Assembly (NCBI GenBank): GCA_009773615.1
Contig: WSYA01000007.1
Span: 1-64,000, forward strand
Length of the DNA: 64,000 bases
From: Gallionellaceae bacterium
GTDB lineage: Bacteria; Pseudomonadota; Gammaproteobacteria; Burkholderiales; Gallionellaceae
Reading direction: 5' to 3'
This document shows, one piece after another, positions 37,741-45,887 of this stretch (the stretch's first letter is position 1; each line of letters begins with the position of its first letter). Below the pieces are notes generated by a model. The model made no database searches. It saw only the letters and a program-made list of their open reading frames with translations, and was not told the DNA's origin. The position numbers and the translations under genes are program-made.

Positions 37741-40419
37741 TCAAAGCACCTTGCGCACCGACTTGATGCTGTCGTCTTCCGCGCTCGTCTCGACTTTAAA
37801 TCCGAGCCTATCTATGAGATGCAGCATGTCAGTATTATTTCTGAGCACTTCTCCCTCAATCACTTTCAACCCCTTGGATCGTGCCGCGTCCATCACCGCC
37901 GTCATCAATTTCTGCCCCAGCCCCTTGCCACGCATGCGGTCGGCGACCACCAAAGCGAACTCGCAGCTTTCACCGTCTGGATTGGTTGAAAAACGTGCAA
38001 CGCCGAGCTCAACTTCTTTGCCGTTTTCTTCAGTCACCGCAATGAGTGCCATTTCGCGGCTATAGTCGATCTGCGTGAAGCGCACCAGCATGGACTGACT
38101 CAGCTCCTGCATACTGTTCATGAAACGGAAATATCGCGACTCTTCGGACAGGTTGCGCACGAAGGCCTGCACCAGCTCGGCATCTTCGGGACGAATCGGA
38201 CGAATCGTAATGTCCATACCATCGGCCAATTGCCAGCGGCTGACCAGATGCGTCGGGTAAGGATAAATCGCCATGTGCGAATATCTGTCCGCGCTCGGCT
38301 GCCTAAATTCCACCACCACGCGCGCATCGGCGGCAAGCACACCGTGCTCGTCCACAATCAGCGGATTGATGTCCATTTCCATCAGCATCGGCAGTTCGCA
38401 CACCATTTCCGACACACGCAGCAACACGCTTTCCAATGCCTCCATATCTGCCGGTGGCATGTGGCGAAACGCGCCCAGCAACTTGGAAATCCGTGTGCCC
38501 TTGATCAGATCCTTGACCAAAAAGGTGTTCAACGGCGGCAGCGTGACCGAACGATCTCCCATCACCTCTACCATCGTACCGCCTGCACCGAAGGAAATCA
38601 CCGGCCCGAATACCGGGTCGTTGATCACCCCCACCATCAACTCGCGCCCGTTCGGTTTAACGATCATCGGCTGAATGGAGATGCCTTCCATGTGCGCATT
38701 GGGACGGTTGCGTTTGATGTTCTCGGTGATCTCGTGATACGCCGCCCGCACCGCCTGTGCATTGCCCAGACTGAGCATCACGCCACCCGCATCGCTCTTA
38801 TGCGAAATGTCACGCGAATTAACTTTCATCGCCACCGGAAAACCCAGCTGCTGCGCGATCAACAGCGCCTCGTTGGGAGAATGAGCAATCATGGTCTGCG
38901 CGACGGGAATATGGAACGCAGACAACAGTGCTTTCGATTCCATCTCGCTCAGCACTTTGCGCTTGTCGAGCAGCGCACCTTCGATCACCATGCGCGCGCC
39001 TTCCACATCCGGCTCCAAACGGTGCGACAACGGCCCCGGCATCTGCATCAATAGCTTCTGGTTCTGGTAATACGCGGAGAGATAGGAAAACACCTCCACT
39101 GCGGGTTCCGGTGTGCGGAAATTAGGCATCTTCGCACGCGCAAATTCTTTGCGCGATTCGGCCACTTGCGCTTCGCCCATCCAGCATGTCAACAACGGTT
39201 TCTTATGCTTGTTGGAAATCTCGATCACCGCTTGCGCGGCCTCCAGCGGCTTGGTCATCGCTTGAGGCGTAAGGATAGTCAGCACACCGTCCACATTCGG
39301 GTCTTCCAGACAGGCCTCAACCGCGTGTTGATAGCGATCAATCTGCGCATCCCCGATTACATCCACCGGATTGCCGTGCGACCAATTGGGCGGCAACACC
39401 TTATTCAAGCGTTCCATCGTTGCCTCGGACAGCGTCGCCATGACCAAGCCCAAGTCGGATGCGCGGTCGGTTGCCATCACCCCCGGTCCACCGCCATTGG
39501 TAACGATCGCCAAACGATTGCCGGAAGGATGAAAGCCGCAAGACATTGCCTTGGCGGCCGAGAACAACTCCGTCACCGTCTTCACCCGTATCACACCCGC
39601 ACGCCGCACGGCCGCATCGAAGGCATCGTCCGACCCCACCAGCGAAGCGGTATGCGACATGGCCGCTTTGGAACCGGCTTCATGGCGGCCGACCTTCACC
39701 AAAATCACGGGCTTGACGCGTGCAGCGGCGCGCAAGGAACTCATAAAGCGCCGCGACTCGCGTATGCCCTCGATGTACATCAGGATATTTTGCGTCTGCG
39801 GATCGGACACCAAAAAATCGAGTATCTCGCCGAAGTCCACATCGGCGGATGAGCCCATCGACACCACGCTGGAAAAACCCACATCATTCATCTGCGCCCA
39901 GTCCAGAATCGCGGTGCACAACGCGCCGGACTGCGACACCAAAGCCAGATTCCCCGAATTCGCTCCCCCCTTGTTGAACGTGGCGTTGAGGCCGATACCG
40001 GGGCGCATCACGCCCAGGCAATTCGGGCCCACCAAACGGATGCCATAGCGCTTGGCATTGTCCAGCACCTTGTGCTCCAGCTCTTTGCCCTCTGGCCCGA
40101 TTTCGCCGAAACCCGCCGTGATAATGACCGCAGCTTTGACCCCGCGCTTGCCGCATTCCTCAATGATGTCTGGAACCGTTTGCGGCGGCGTTGCAATCAC
40201 CACCAACTCGACTTTCTCCTCGACATCGGATATTGACGCATAAGCCTTGCGCCCCTGCACTTCCGCGTTCTTTGAGTTAATGGGATAGAGCGCACCCTGA
40301 AAACCGCTTTCCAACATGTTCTGAAAAACGATCTGGCCGACCGCATCAACGCGGTCGCTGGCACCAAAAACGGCAACAGATTTAGGGGCAAAAAGCGGGG
40401 TGAGGTAATGTTTTGACAT
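37741..40419 (-). CDS. Acyl-CoA synthetase (ADP-forming)/GNAT fusion, PatZ-like lysine acetyltransferase
   Basis: This 892-residue protein has an N-terminal CoA-binding and succinyl-CoA-ligase-like domain (SVAVFGASDRVDAVGQIVFQ), an ATP-grasp domain (VAMKVNSRDISHKSDAGGVM) and a C-terminal GNAT domain (RMRGKGLGQKLMTAVMDAA) that binds acetyl-CoA. This is the architecture of PatZ/YfiQ, which acetylates acetyl-CoA synthetase and other proteins. The ligase part of such proteins is often inactive. The downstream deacetylase is the natural counterpart. Confidence 0.93.
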   Translation of the reverse strand: MSKHYLTPLFAPKSVAVFGASDRVDAVGQIVFQNMLESGFQGALYPINSKNAEVQGRKAYASISDVEEKVELVVIATPPQTVPDIIEECGKRGVKAAVIITAGFGEIGPEGKELEHKVLDNAKRYGIRLVGPNCLGVMRPGIGLNATFNKGGANSGNLALVSQSGALCTAILDWAQMNDVGFSSVVSMGSSADVDFGEILDFLVSDPQTQNILMYIEGIRESRRFMSSLRAAARVKPVILVKVGRHEAGSKAAMSHTASLVGSDDAFDAAVRRAGVIRVKTVTELFSAAKAMSCGFHPSGNRLAIVTNGGGPGVMATDRASDLGLVMATLSEATMERLNKVLPPNWSHGNPVDVIGDAQIDRYQHAVEACLEDPNVDGVLTILTPQAMTKPLEAAQAVIEISNKHKKPLLTCWMGEAQVAESRKEFARAKMPNFRTPEPAVEVFSYLSAYYQNQKLLMQMPGPLSHRLEPDVEGARMVIEGALLDKRKVLSEMESKALLSAFHIPVAQTMIAHSPNEALLIAQQLGFPVAMKVNSRDISHKSDAGGVMLSLGNAQAVRAAYHEITENIKRNRPNAHMEGISIQPMIVKPNGRELMVGVINDPVFGPVISFGAGGTMVEVMGDRSVTLPPLNTFLVKDLIKGTRISKLLGAFRHMPPADMEALESVLLRVSEMVCELPMLMEMDINPLIVDEHGVLAADARVVVEFRQPSADRYSHMAIYPYPTHLVSRWQLADGMDITIRPIRPEDAELVQAFVRNLSEESRYFRFMNSMQELSQSMLVRFTQIDYSREMALIAVTEENGKEVELGVARFSTNPDGESCEFALVVADRMRGKGLGQKLMTAVMDAARSKGLKVIEGEVLRNNTDMLHLIDRLGFKVETSAEDDSIKSVRKVL

Positions 40420-40511
40420 GGTATGTGTACTGGAATAGTTGGAATAACGCTGACTAGCGATATGATTTTAAGAACTGATCTTTAAGGGTATAGAGATGTT
40501 GTTTGGCGAAG

Positions 40512-41105
40512 TTAGCACCTAGCCTGTGCGGAATGATTATCCCCGTGCTTCATCGTTTCTTCCATCGTTTTCTGCATACATTTACTGTCCCAAGCCACAA
40601 CTTCGGGCGTATGCAGCAGTTTTTTACCGAACTCGAACACCAGCGCTAGGCGCTCTACCGCTTGCGGGGAAAGCCCCTCGCCCAACTCAAAGCGCTCGCC
40701 GCACACACACAAAATGAACACATCAGGCGGCGCTTCCTGATAGAACTGCGCATATACGTTCAGCAAAGCCTCGGGAGCAAGTGCATGGCTATACAGCACG
40801 GGCTCAGCATTTTTTTGTGCGCGATAAAAAGAAAACGGGGCGCCTGTATCCATCCCCGCATCAATAAAAAGCACCAATTGGCGCCCCTGCATGTCCATCG
40901 CGTGCTCGACCTGGAGCTGAAAATCTTCCAGCAGCTCAAAAAAATCCCCTCCCCCATGCAAGGGGAGGATTAGGGAGGGGGTAGAAGTTTCAACATTCGC
41001 CTGCCCCTTTAACCACCCATCCAATTTACGCAACAGCAGCGGACCGAGCGCATCGTCACCGCGCGACTCGTTGCCAATGGCAAAAATCAGAACAGGCGCG
41101 ACCAT
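40512..41105 (-). CDS. hoxW: Hydrogenase maturation protease HoxW with an inserted repeat
   Basis: This 197-residue endopeptidase matures HoxH after NiFe insertion. The N-terminal FAIGNESRGDDALGPLLLRKL and FIDAGMDTGAPF (Asp-rich nickel-site residues) are clear. Between residues about 40 and 53 the peptide STPSLILPLHGGG is coded by a palindromic GC-rich element (see separate entry), which keeps the frame. I expect normal relatives to lack it. Its ATG shares a base with the hoxH stop (TGATG). Confidence 0.93.
   Translation of the reverse strand: MVAPVLIFAIGNESRGDDALGPLLLRKLDGWLKGQANVETSTPSLILPLHGGGDFFELLEDFQLQVEHAMDMQGRQLVLFIDAGMDTGAPFSFYRAQKNAEPVLYSHALAPEALLNVYAQFYQEAPPDVFILCVCGERFELGEGLSPQAVERLALVFEFGKKLLHTPEVVAWDSKCMQKTMEETMKHGDNHSAQARC
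40946..40982. repeat. GC-rich palindromic repeat inside hoxW
   Basis: CCCCTCCCCC...GGGGAGGATTAGGGAGGGGG gives nested complementary arms (CCTCCCC / GGGGAGG). Its composition departs sharply from the surrounding gene. It resembles dispersed CCCTCCCC-type repeats found between genes in many proteobacteria and is translated here in frame. Confidence 0.65.
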
Positions 41106-42607
41106 CAGGCTAAGGCGCTAAACGTGCCGTCACTTGAACGCGAAAGACTCGACAAGCGCTCCCCCGCCGCATCCAACACTTCAACTTCCAGCGGCATCTT
41201 GCCCAGCGCATGCGTCGCGCAGGACAGGCAGGGATCGAAGGCGCGTATCGCCACCTCTATGTGATTCAGCAAACCCTCGGTGATCTCGCGCCCGTCGAAA
41301 TATTGCAGCGCGACCACGCGAATCGCCTCGTTCATCGCCTGATTGTTGTGGGTAGTGGAGACGATCAGGTTACAACGGGTGATCTGGTCGTGCTCATCCA
41401 CCTTGTAATGATGAATCAAGGTACCGCGCGGTGCCTCAATCACACCGACGCCGCGTTCCTGACGCTGACCGATGTTCACCAGTTCATTGCCTTGCAGGTC
41501 GGGATCGTGCAGCAATTCGCGGATCAATTCGGCGGCATGCAACATCTCGATCATGCGCGCCCAGTGGAAACCCAGCGTCGCTCCCGTGGCTGAGCCGCCA
41601 TTGAACGCCATGAACGCCTTGCGCGCCTGGTTGGCCAACGGTGTCGGAATGAAATCGCATTGCGTCACGCGTGAGAGCGGCCCGACGCGGTACCAACCGT
41701 CATCCGGCCCCAGCCTGCGCAGGAAAGGAAATTTCATGTACGACCAATTCTTCACATCCTCGAATATCTCATCCCAATAGTGACTGTAATCGTAATGATC
41801 GAACAGCGTCTTACCGTCCATGTCGCGCGCGCGCAGGCCACCGTGGTACAAATCCATTGCACCGTCAGCGCGCACCAGGTTCAGCGTATGCGCCTTGAAG
41901 GTGCCAAAATTATTGTAGAGATCGAGATTCTGCTCGAACAACTGGCGCGCAATACCGACGGCGGCTTTGCTCCACTCCACCATCTGGTCGATATCTTTGA
42001 GCAGATAATCGCGCTCTTCCAAGCTGACGTTTTTGTTCACGCCGCCAGGGATGGAACCCGTGCCATGCACGCGCTTGCCCGCCGTGACGCGGATCACCTC
42101 CTGCCCGTATTTGCGCAGCAGCACGCCCTGCTTCGCGATGTCAGGATAAGCGGCGACGACGCCGACGATGTTGCGCTTCGCTACATCCGAATCGAATCCG
42201 AACAACGAGTCAGGCGAACACAAGTGGAAGAAATGCAGCGCATGCGATTGCAGCATCTGGCCGTAGTGCATCAGCCGCCGCACTTTCTCCGCCGTCGGTG
42301 TGAGCGTCGCACCGACGATCATGTCCATTGCCTTGGACGCGGCAATATGATGACTCACCGGGCAGATGCCGCACAGGCGCTGCACCATCACCGGCGCTTC
42401 CCAATAGGGACGTCCCTGAATGAATTTCTCGAAGCCGCGAAACTCCACGATATGCAGCCGCACCTGCTGCACGCGGTTGCTCTCGTCCAGCAGCAGCGTC
42501 ACTTTGCCGTGCCCCTCCACGCGCGACACGGGCTCAATGGCAACACGGCGCAAATTTTCCGGATGGGCGGCTGTTTCCAAACTTTTGGTATTGGTGGTAT
42601 CAATCAT
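41105..42607 (-). CDS. hoxH: NiFe hydrogenase large subunit HoxH
   Basis: This 500-residue large subunit of the NAD-reducing hydrogenase has the N-terminal nickel motif RLCGICPVSHH (CGIC at 79-82) and the C-terminal DPCLSCATH (458-466), which together supply the four cysteines for NiFe(CN)2CO. The 34 residues after H466 (ALGKMPLEVEVLDAAGERLS and on) are the tail expected to be removed by HoxW. Start at 42607 overlaps hoxY by 8 bases. Confidence 0.97.
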   Translation of the reverse strand: MIDTTNTKSLETAAHPENLRRVAIEPVSRVEGHGKVTLLLDESNRVQQVRLHIVEFRGFEKFIQGRPYWEAPVMVQRLCGICPVSHHIAASKAMDMIVGATLTPTAEKVRRLMHYGQMLQSHALHFFHLCSPDSLFGFDSDVAKRNIVGVVAAYPDIAKQGVLLRKYGQEVIRVTAGKRVHGTGSIPGGVNKNVSLEERDYLLKDIDQMVEWSKAAVGIARQLFEQNLDLYNNFGTFKAHTLNLVRADGAMDLYHGGLRARDMDGKTLFDHYDYSHYWDEIFEDVKNWSYMKFPFLRRLGPDDGWYRVGPLSRVTQCDFIPTPLANQARKAFMAFNGGSATGATLGFHWARMIEMLHAAELIRELLHDPDLQGNELVNIGQRQERGVGVIEAPRGTLIHHYKVDEHDQITRCNLIVSTTHNNQAMNEAIRVVALQYFDGREITEGLLNHIEVAIRAFDPCLSCATHALGKMPLEVEVLDAAGERLSSLSRSSDGTFSALA

Positions 42608-43145
42608 ATTTGATAAGCCCGTGTCCAAGCTCGGGCGTCTTGCCCGCGATAAGGTCGGTGAGGAATTTCCAGATCGCGTCGCCAGAAGGCGGGCAGCCGG
42701 GAATGAAATAATCAATCTTCACCACTTCGTGTAGAGGATGGACTTTGTCGAGCGGCAGCGGCAACTCAGGGTCGTTCGGTATATGTCCGTGCGCCAACCC
42801 CGGTTCGGTCAAGTACACCTCGGTCAGGCAGGAGCCCAAATCGAGATGGTTGCGCTGCGCGGGCAGGCCACCGGTGATCGCGCAGGAACCGATGGCGATC
42901 AGTATCTTGCAGTTTTTGCGGAACTCGCGCAGCACATGCACGTTTTCAACATTGCAGATACCGCCCTCGATCAGCCCTATATCGCAGGGGCCGCAATGCT
43001 TGATGTCGGTGATGGGCGAACGGTCGAACTCGACCAGCTCCAGCAGCGTGAGCAAACGTTCGTCGATGTCGAGAAAAGACATGTGGCAACCGAAACACCC
43101 GGCGAGCGATGTCGTAGCAACACGCAGTTTTTTCTTCTCGCTCAT
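42600..43145 (-). CDS. hoxY: NiFe hydrogenase small subunit HoxY
   Basis: This 181-residue small subunit is shorter than respiratory hydrogenase small subunits and lacks a Tat signal, so it is soluble. It carries the proximal 4Fe-4S cluster: CFGC (17-20), CGPCDIGLIEGGIC, GSCAITGG and PGCPPSGDAI. It overlaps hoxU by four bases. Confidence 0.97.
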   Translation of the reverse strand: MSEKKKLRVATTSLAGCFGCHMSFLDIDERLLTLLELVEFDRSPITDIKHCGPCDIGLIEGGICNVENVHVLREFRKNCKILIAIGSCAITGGLPAQRNHLDLGSCLTEVYLTEPGLAHGHIPNDPELPLPLDKVHPLHEVVKIDYFIPGCPPSGDAIWKFLTDLIAGKTPELGHGLIKYD

Positions 43146-43870
43146 GGCTTTGCTCCTGCTGGCTTCCTCGGCGCATCATCCAGCGCCTGTGCGCTGATCG
43201 GACGTTGGTCATAGCGCCGTTCGCCTATGGGTATACTAAAACCGATGCGCTTCTTGAGAATCACGCCAACCGGACAAACTTGCATCGCCTTGTCTCCTAG
43301 CGCGATGTCGGTATCTTTCAATTGGCCGGATGCCGCGTTGACGATGAGGTGTTTGGTCGCCCCCCGACCGGACAGCGCGAATACGTTCTTGCCGTCCACC
43401 TCGCCCGAAGCCCGCACGCACAACTCGCACAAAATGCAGCGATTGAAGTCGAGCAGAATGTCGGGATGCGAAGCATCCAGCGGGCGATCCGGGTACTGGT
43501 GGCGGAAACCGGCGGTATGTACTTCAAGGTCGTAGCCCAGCGCCTGTAGCATGCAGTTGCCGCTTTTCTCGCACGAGGGGCAGAAGTGGTTGCCTTCGGC
43601 GAACAGCATCTGTACCAGCGTGCGGCGCAACGCGTTGAGTTCCTCTATGCCGCTCTCGATTTCCAGCCCGGTTTCTGCCGGCATGGTGCAGGAAGCAGCG
43701 GTCCGACTGCCTATCTTCACCGTGCACAGTTTGCAGCTACCGTGCGGCTTGAATTCGGGGTGGTAGCACAAATGCGGGATATATTTCCCCGCCGCGAGCG
43801 CAGCCTGAAGCACAGTCTGTCCATGCTCGAACTTAACCTCGACGCCGTCGAGATGGAATGTATCGCTCAT
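43142..43870 (-). CDS. hoxU: Diaphorase subunit HoxU
   Basis: This 242-residue iron-sulfur protein is homologous to the NuoG N-terminus. It holds a 2Fe-2S site (CYHPEFKPHGSCKLCTVKIG and later SCTMPAE), the HFCPSCEKSGNC segment, and a ferredoxin-like FNRCILCELCVRASGEVDG. It wires HoxF to HoxY. Overlaps hoxF and hoxY by four bases each. Confidence 0.96.
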   Translation of the reverse strand: MSDTFHLDGVEVKFEHGQTVLQAALAAGKYIPHLCYHPEFKPHGSCKLCTVKIGSRTAASCTMPAETGLEIESGIEELNALRRTLVQMLFAEGNHFCPSCEKSGNCMLQALGYDLEVHTAGFRHQYPDRPLDASHPDILLDFNRCILCELCVRASGEVDGKNVFALSGRGATKHLIVNAASGQLKDTDIALGDKAMQVCPVGVILKKRIGFSIPIGERRYDQRPISAQALDDAPRKPAGAKP

Positions 43871-45132
43871 GCATCCTCCGTTTTCAAATGAGCTCCCGCA
43901 TCGTCGCGTCCGGTCATCTGCCGCGCTCGGGCAAGTGCGCCGTCAAGATCAAAGGCCGGCTCGAAATCGAGCGACTTGAGCCGGTTTTCGTATGCAGGGC
44001 GGAAATGTTTCAGCGTATGCAGCACCGGATTGCAGGCGGTGCGCCCGAGACCGCAATGCGAAGTGGTTTGCAATACGTGATCCAGATTCTCGATCTCGAC
44101 GAGGTCGTGGCGCGTGCCGTGCCCGGCAGCGATCTTATCCATGGTTTGTTGGAGCATTGCGGTACCGACGCGGCAAGGCGTGCAAAATCCGCAACTCTCA
44201 TGCGCGAAGAAATGCACGTAATTGCGTGCCACCTCGAACATATCGCGGCTGTCGTCGAACACCATGAATGCGCCTGCAGTAGGTAAATCCTCGAAGCCCA
44301 GTCTGCGGTTGAATTCGCTCTCACCCACACATACGCCGGAGGGGCCGCTGATCTGCACAGCATGGGGGTTCACCGCGCCGCAGTCATCGAGTATATCGCG
44401 CACACTCACACCGAACGGATATTCGTAAATGCCTGGACGCGGACAGTCGCCGGACACCGAGATCAGTTTGCTGCCGGTCGATTTAGAGGTTCCTATAACC
44501 TTGTAATTATCAGCGCCCATCCGCACGACAAGCGCGGCCTGACAGAAGGTCTCCACGTTATCCAGCACAGTCGGTTGTTGCATATATCCGTGCGTAACCG
44601 GAAACGGCGGACGGTTACGCGGCACACCGCGCTTGCCTTCCAGCGATTCGATCAGCGCCGATTCCTCGCCGCAAATATATGCGCCCGCGCCCAGATGAAT
44701 GACGATGTCGAAATCGAAACCGGCTTGCCCGAGAATGTTTTTACCGAGCAGATTCGCTTCGCGGCGGCGTTGCAACACAGCTTCCAGCGTTTCCAGCATG
44801 TAGCGGTATTCGCCGCGCAGATAGAGAAAACCACGCTGCGCATCCACTGCCAACGCGGCCAGCGTCATACCCTCGAACACCAGATCGGCATAAGAAGTGA
44901 GCAGCACGCGATCTTTGAACGTGCCTGGTTCGCCTTCGTCGGCGTTGCACACCACATGCTTGACCGTACCTGCCGCGTTGCGCGTCGCCTCCCATTTCAA
45001 TCCGGTGGGGAAACCTGCACCGCCGCGCCCGCGCAGGCCGGAATTCTTGACCGCCTCGACAATGCCTGCCGCGCTCAACGTAATTCCCGCGCACAGTGCG
45101 TCGCCGGGGGTAAGCTGATTGTCGAGTAGCAA
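43867..45132 (-). CDS. hoxF: Diaphorase subunit HoxF, NAD/FMN binding (5' end disrupted)
   Basis: This flavoprotein subunit has NuoF-like motifs: NAD/FMN segment GRGGAGFPTGLKW, GAGAYICGEESALIESLEGK, and the 4Fe-4S site ESCGFCTPCRVGT with SHCGLG. As read, the only usable start is TTG at 45132, giving 421 residues, but homology-like sequence (PADFFRVEDNIRRKG) continues upstream to the hoxE stop in the same frame with no ATG or GTG. One missing base would join it to an ATG at 45185 overlapping hoxE (see finding). It exchanges electrons with NAD+/NADH. Confidence 0.9.
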   Translation of the reverse strand: MLLDNQLTPGDALCAGITLSAAGIVEAVKNSGLRGRGGAGFPTGLKWEATRNAAGTVKHVVCNADEGEPGTFKDRVLLTSYADLVFEGMTLAALAVDAQRGFLYLRGEYRYMLETLEAVLQRRREANLLGKNILGQAGFDFDIVIHLGAGAYICGEESALIESLEGKRGVPRNRPPFPVTHGYMQQPTVLDNVETFCQAALVVRMGADNYKVIGTSKSTGSKLISVSGDCPRPGIYEYPFGVSVRDILDDCGAVNPHAVQISGPSGVCVGESEFNRRLGFEDLPTAGAFMVFDDSRDMFEVARNYVHFFAHESCGFCTPCRVGTAMLQQTMDKIAAGHGTRHDLVEIENLDHVLQTTSHCGLGRTACNPVLHTLKHFRPAYENRLKSLDFEPAFDLDGALARARQMTGRDDAGAHLKTEDA

Positions 45133-45177
45133 ACCCTTGCGACGAATATTGTCCTCGACGCGGAAAAAATCGGCGGG

Positions 45178-45669
45178 TCACTCATCCAGTGGCGTACGGT
45201 TGCGGATCAGGTGGCCGATCTCCTGCACACGCTGGTGAGTGAGGCGCGTGATCGCGCGGCCGTTGACCAGCATAGCCGGGCCTTGATCGCACATCCCTGT
45301 GCAGGAAGTCGTCGCAATACTGACCAAGCCGTCTTCCGATACTTTGCCCGGCTGCAACCAGAGCTGATGGCACATTTCTTCGAGCAAGGCTTGATTGCCC
45401 AGCATGCGGTCGGTGATATTGTCGGAAAATAAAACGCGGTATTCTCCGTGCGGTTGCAAATAGAGGAAAGAATAAAAACTGGCCACGCCTTCGATCTTGG
45501 CGCGCGGCAATTGCAATTTTTGACTTAGGTAATCGATGGCATCGGAATGAATATATCCGTAATGCTCTTGTGCTTCGCGCAAAATCTGCAACAGATCGCT
45601 CGCGTTATACTGGCGACGAACGAGTATCGGATCCAAATACTCGGAATGCTTGTTAGTTGAAATGGTCAT
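45178..45669 (-). CDS. hoxE: Diaphorase subunit HoxE
   Basis: This 163-residue NuoE-like thioredoxin-fold subunit has LLQILREAQEHYGYIHSDAI and EGVASFYSFLYLQPHG, the classic NuoE pattern. NuoE-type proteins bind 2Fe-2S by four cysteines (C-x4-C and C-x3-C). Here the second pair is present (SCTGMC) but the first region reads VLFSDNITDRM with no cysteine; the only other Cys is in EEMCHQ. The cluster may be absent or use other ligands. First gene of hoxEFUYHW, divergent from sulP. Confidence 0.93.
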   Translation of the reverse strand: MTISTNKHSEYLDPILVRRQYNASDLLQILREAQEHYGYIHSDAIDYLSQKLQLPRAKIEGVASFYSFLYLQPHGEYRVLFSDNITDRMLGNQALLEEMCHQLWLQPGKVSEDGLVSIATTSCTGMCDQGPAMLVNGRAITRLTHQRVQEIGHLIRNRTPLDE

Positions 45670-45887
45670 AGGAGCCTTTCAAATCAGTGCAGCATAAAAG
45701 CATTCATGCGTTTCAAAGTGAAATTCTACCCGCACAAAATCTAGTTTAATAGATGTAATAACAGCGAAAATCGGCTAATGTGATGCCCTATATATTTAGT
45801 ATAAAGAGCGGACATAACAACATTATTTCCCCATCACCTAACGCTCAAACCTCTCATCGCAAAAACTGTTTTCAAGGACGACTAATC

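Noticed and set aside
38230-39054. 274-residue plus-strand ORF
   Set aside because: Antisense to the acyl-CoA synthetase/GNAT gene; low-information composition.
45780-45887. Longer start for the SulP gene
   Set aside because: The extra 36 residues have no resemblance to SulP N-termini; AAGGA and ATG at 45888 fit better.
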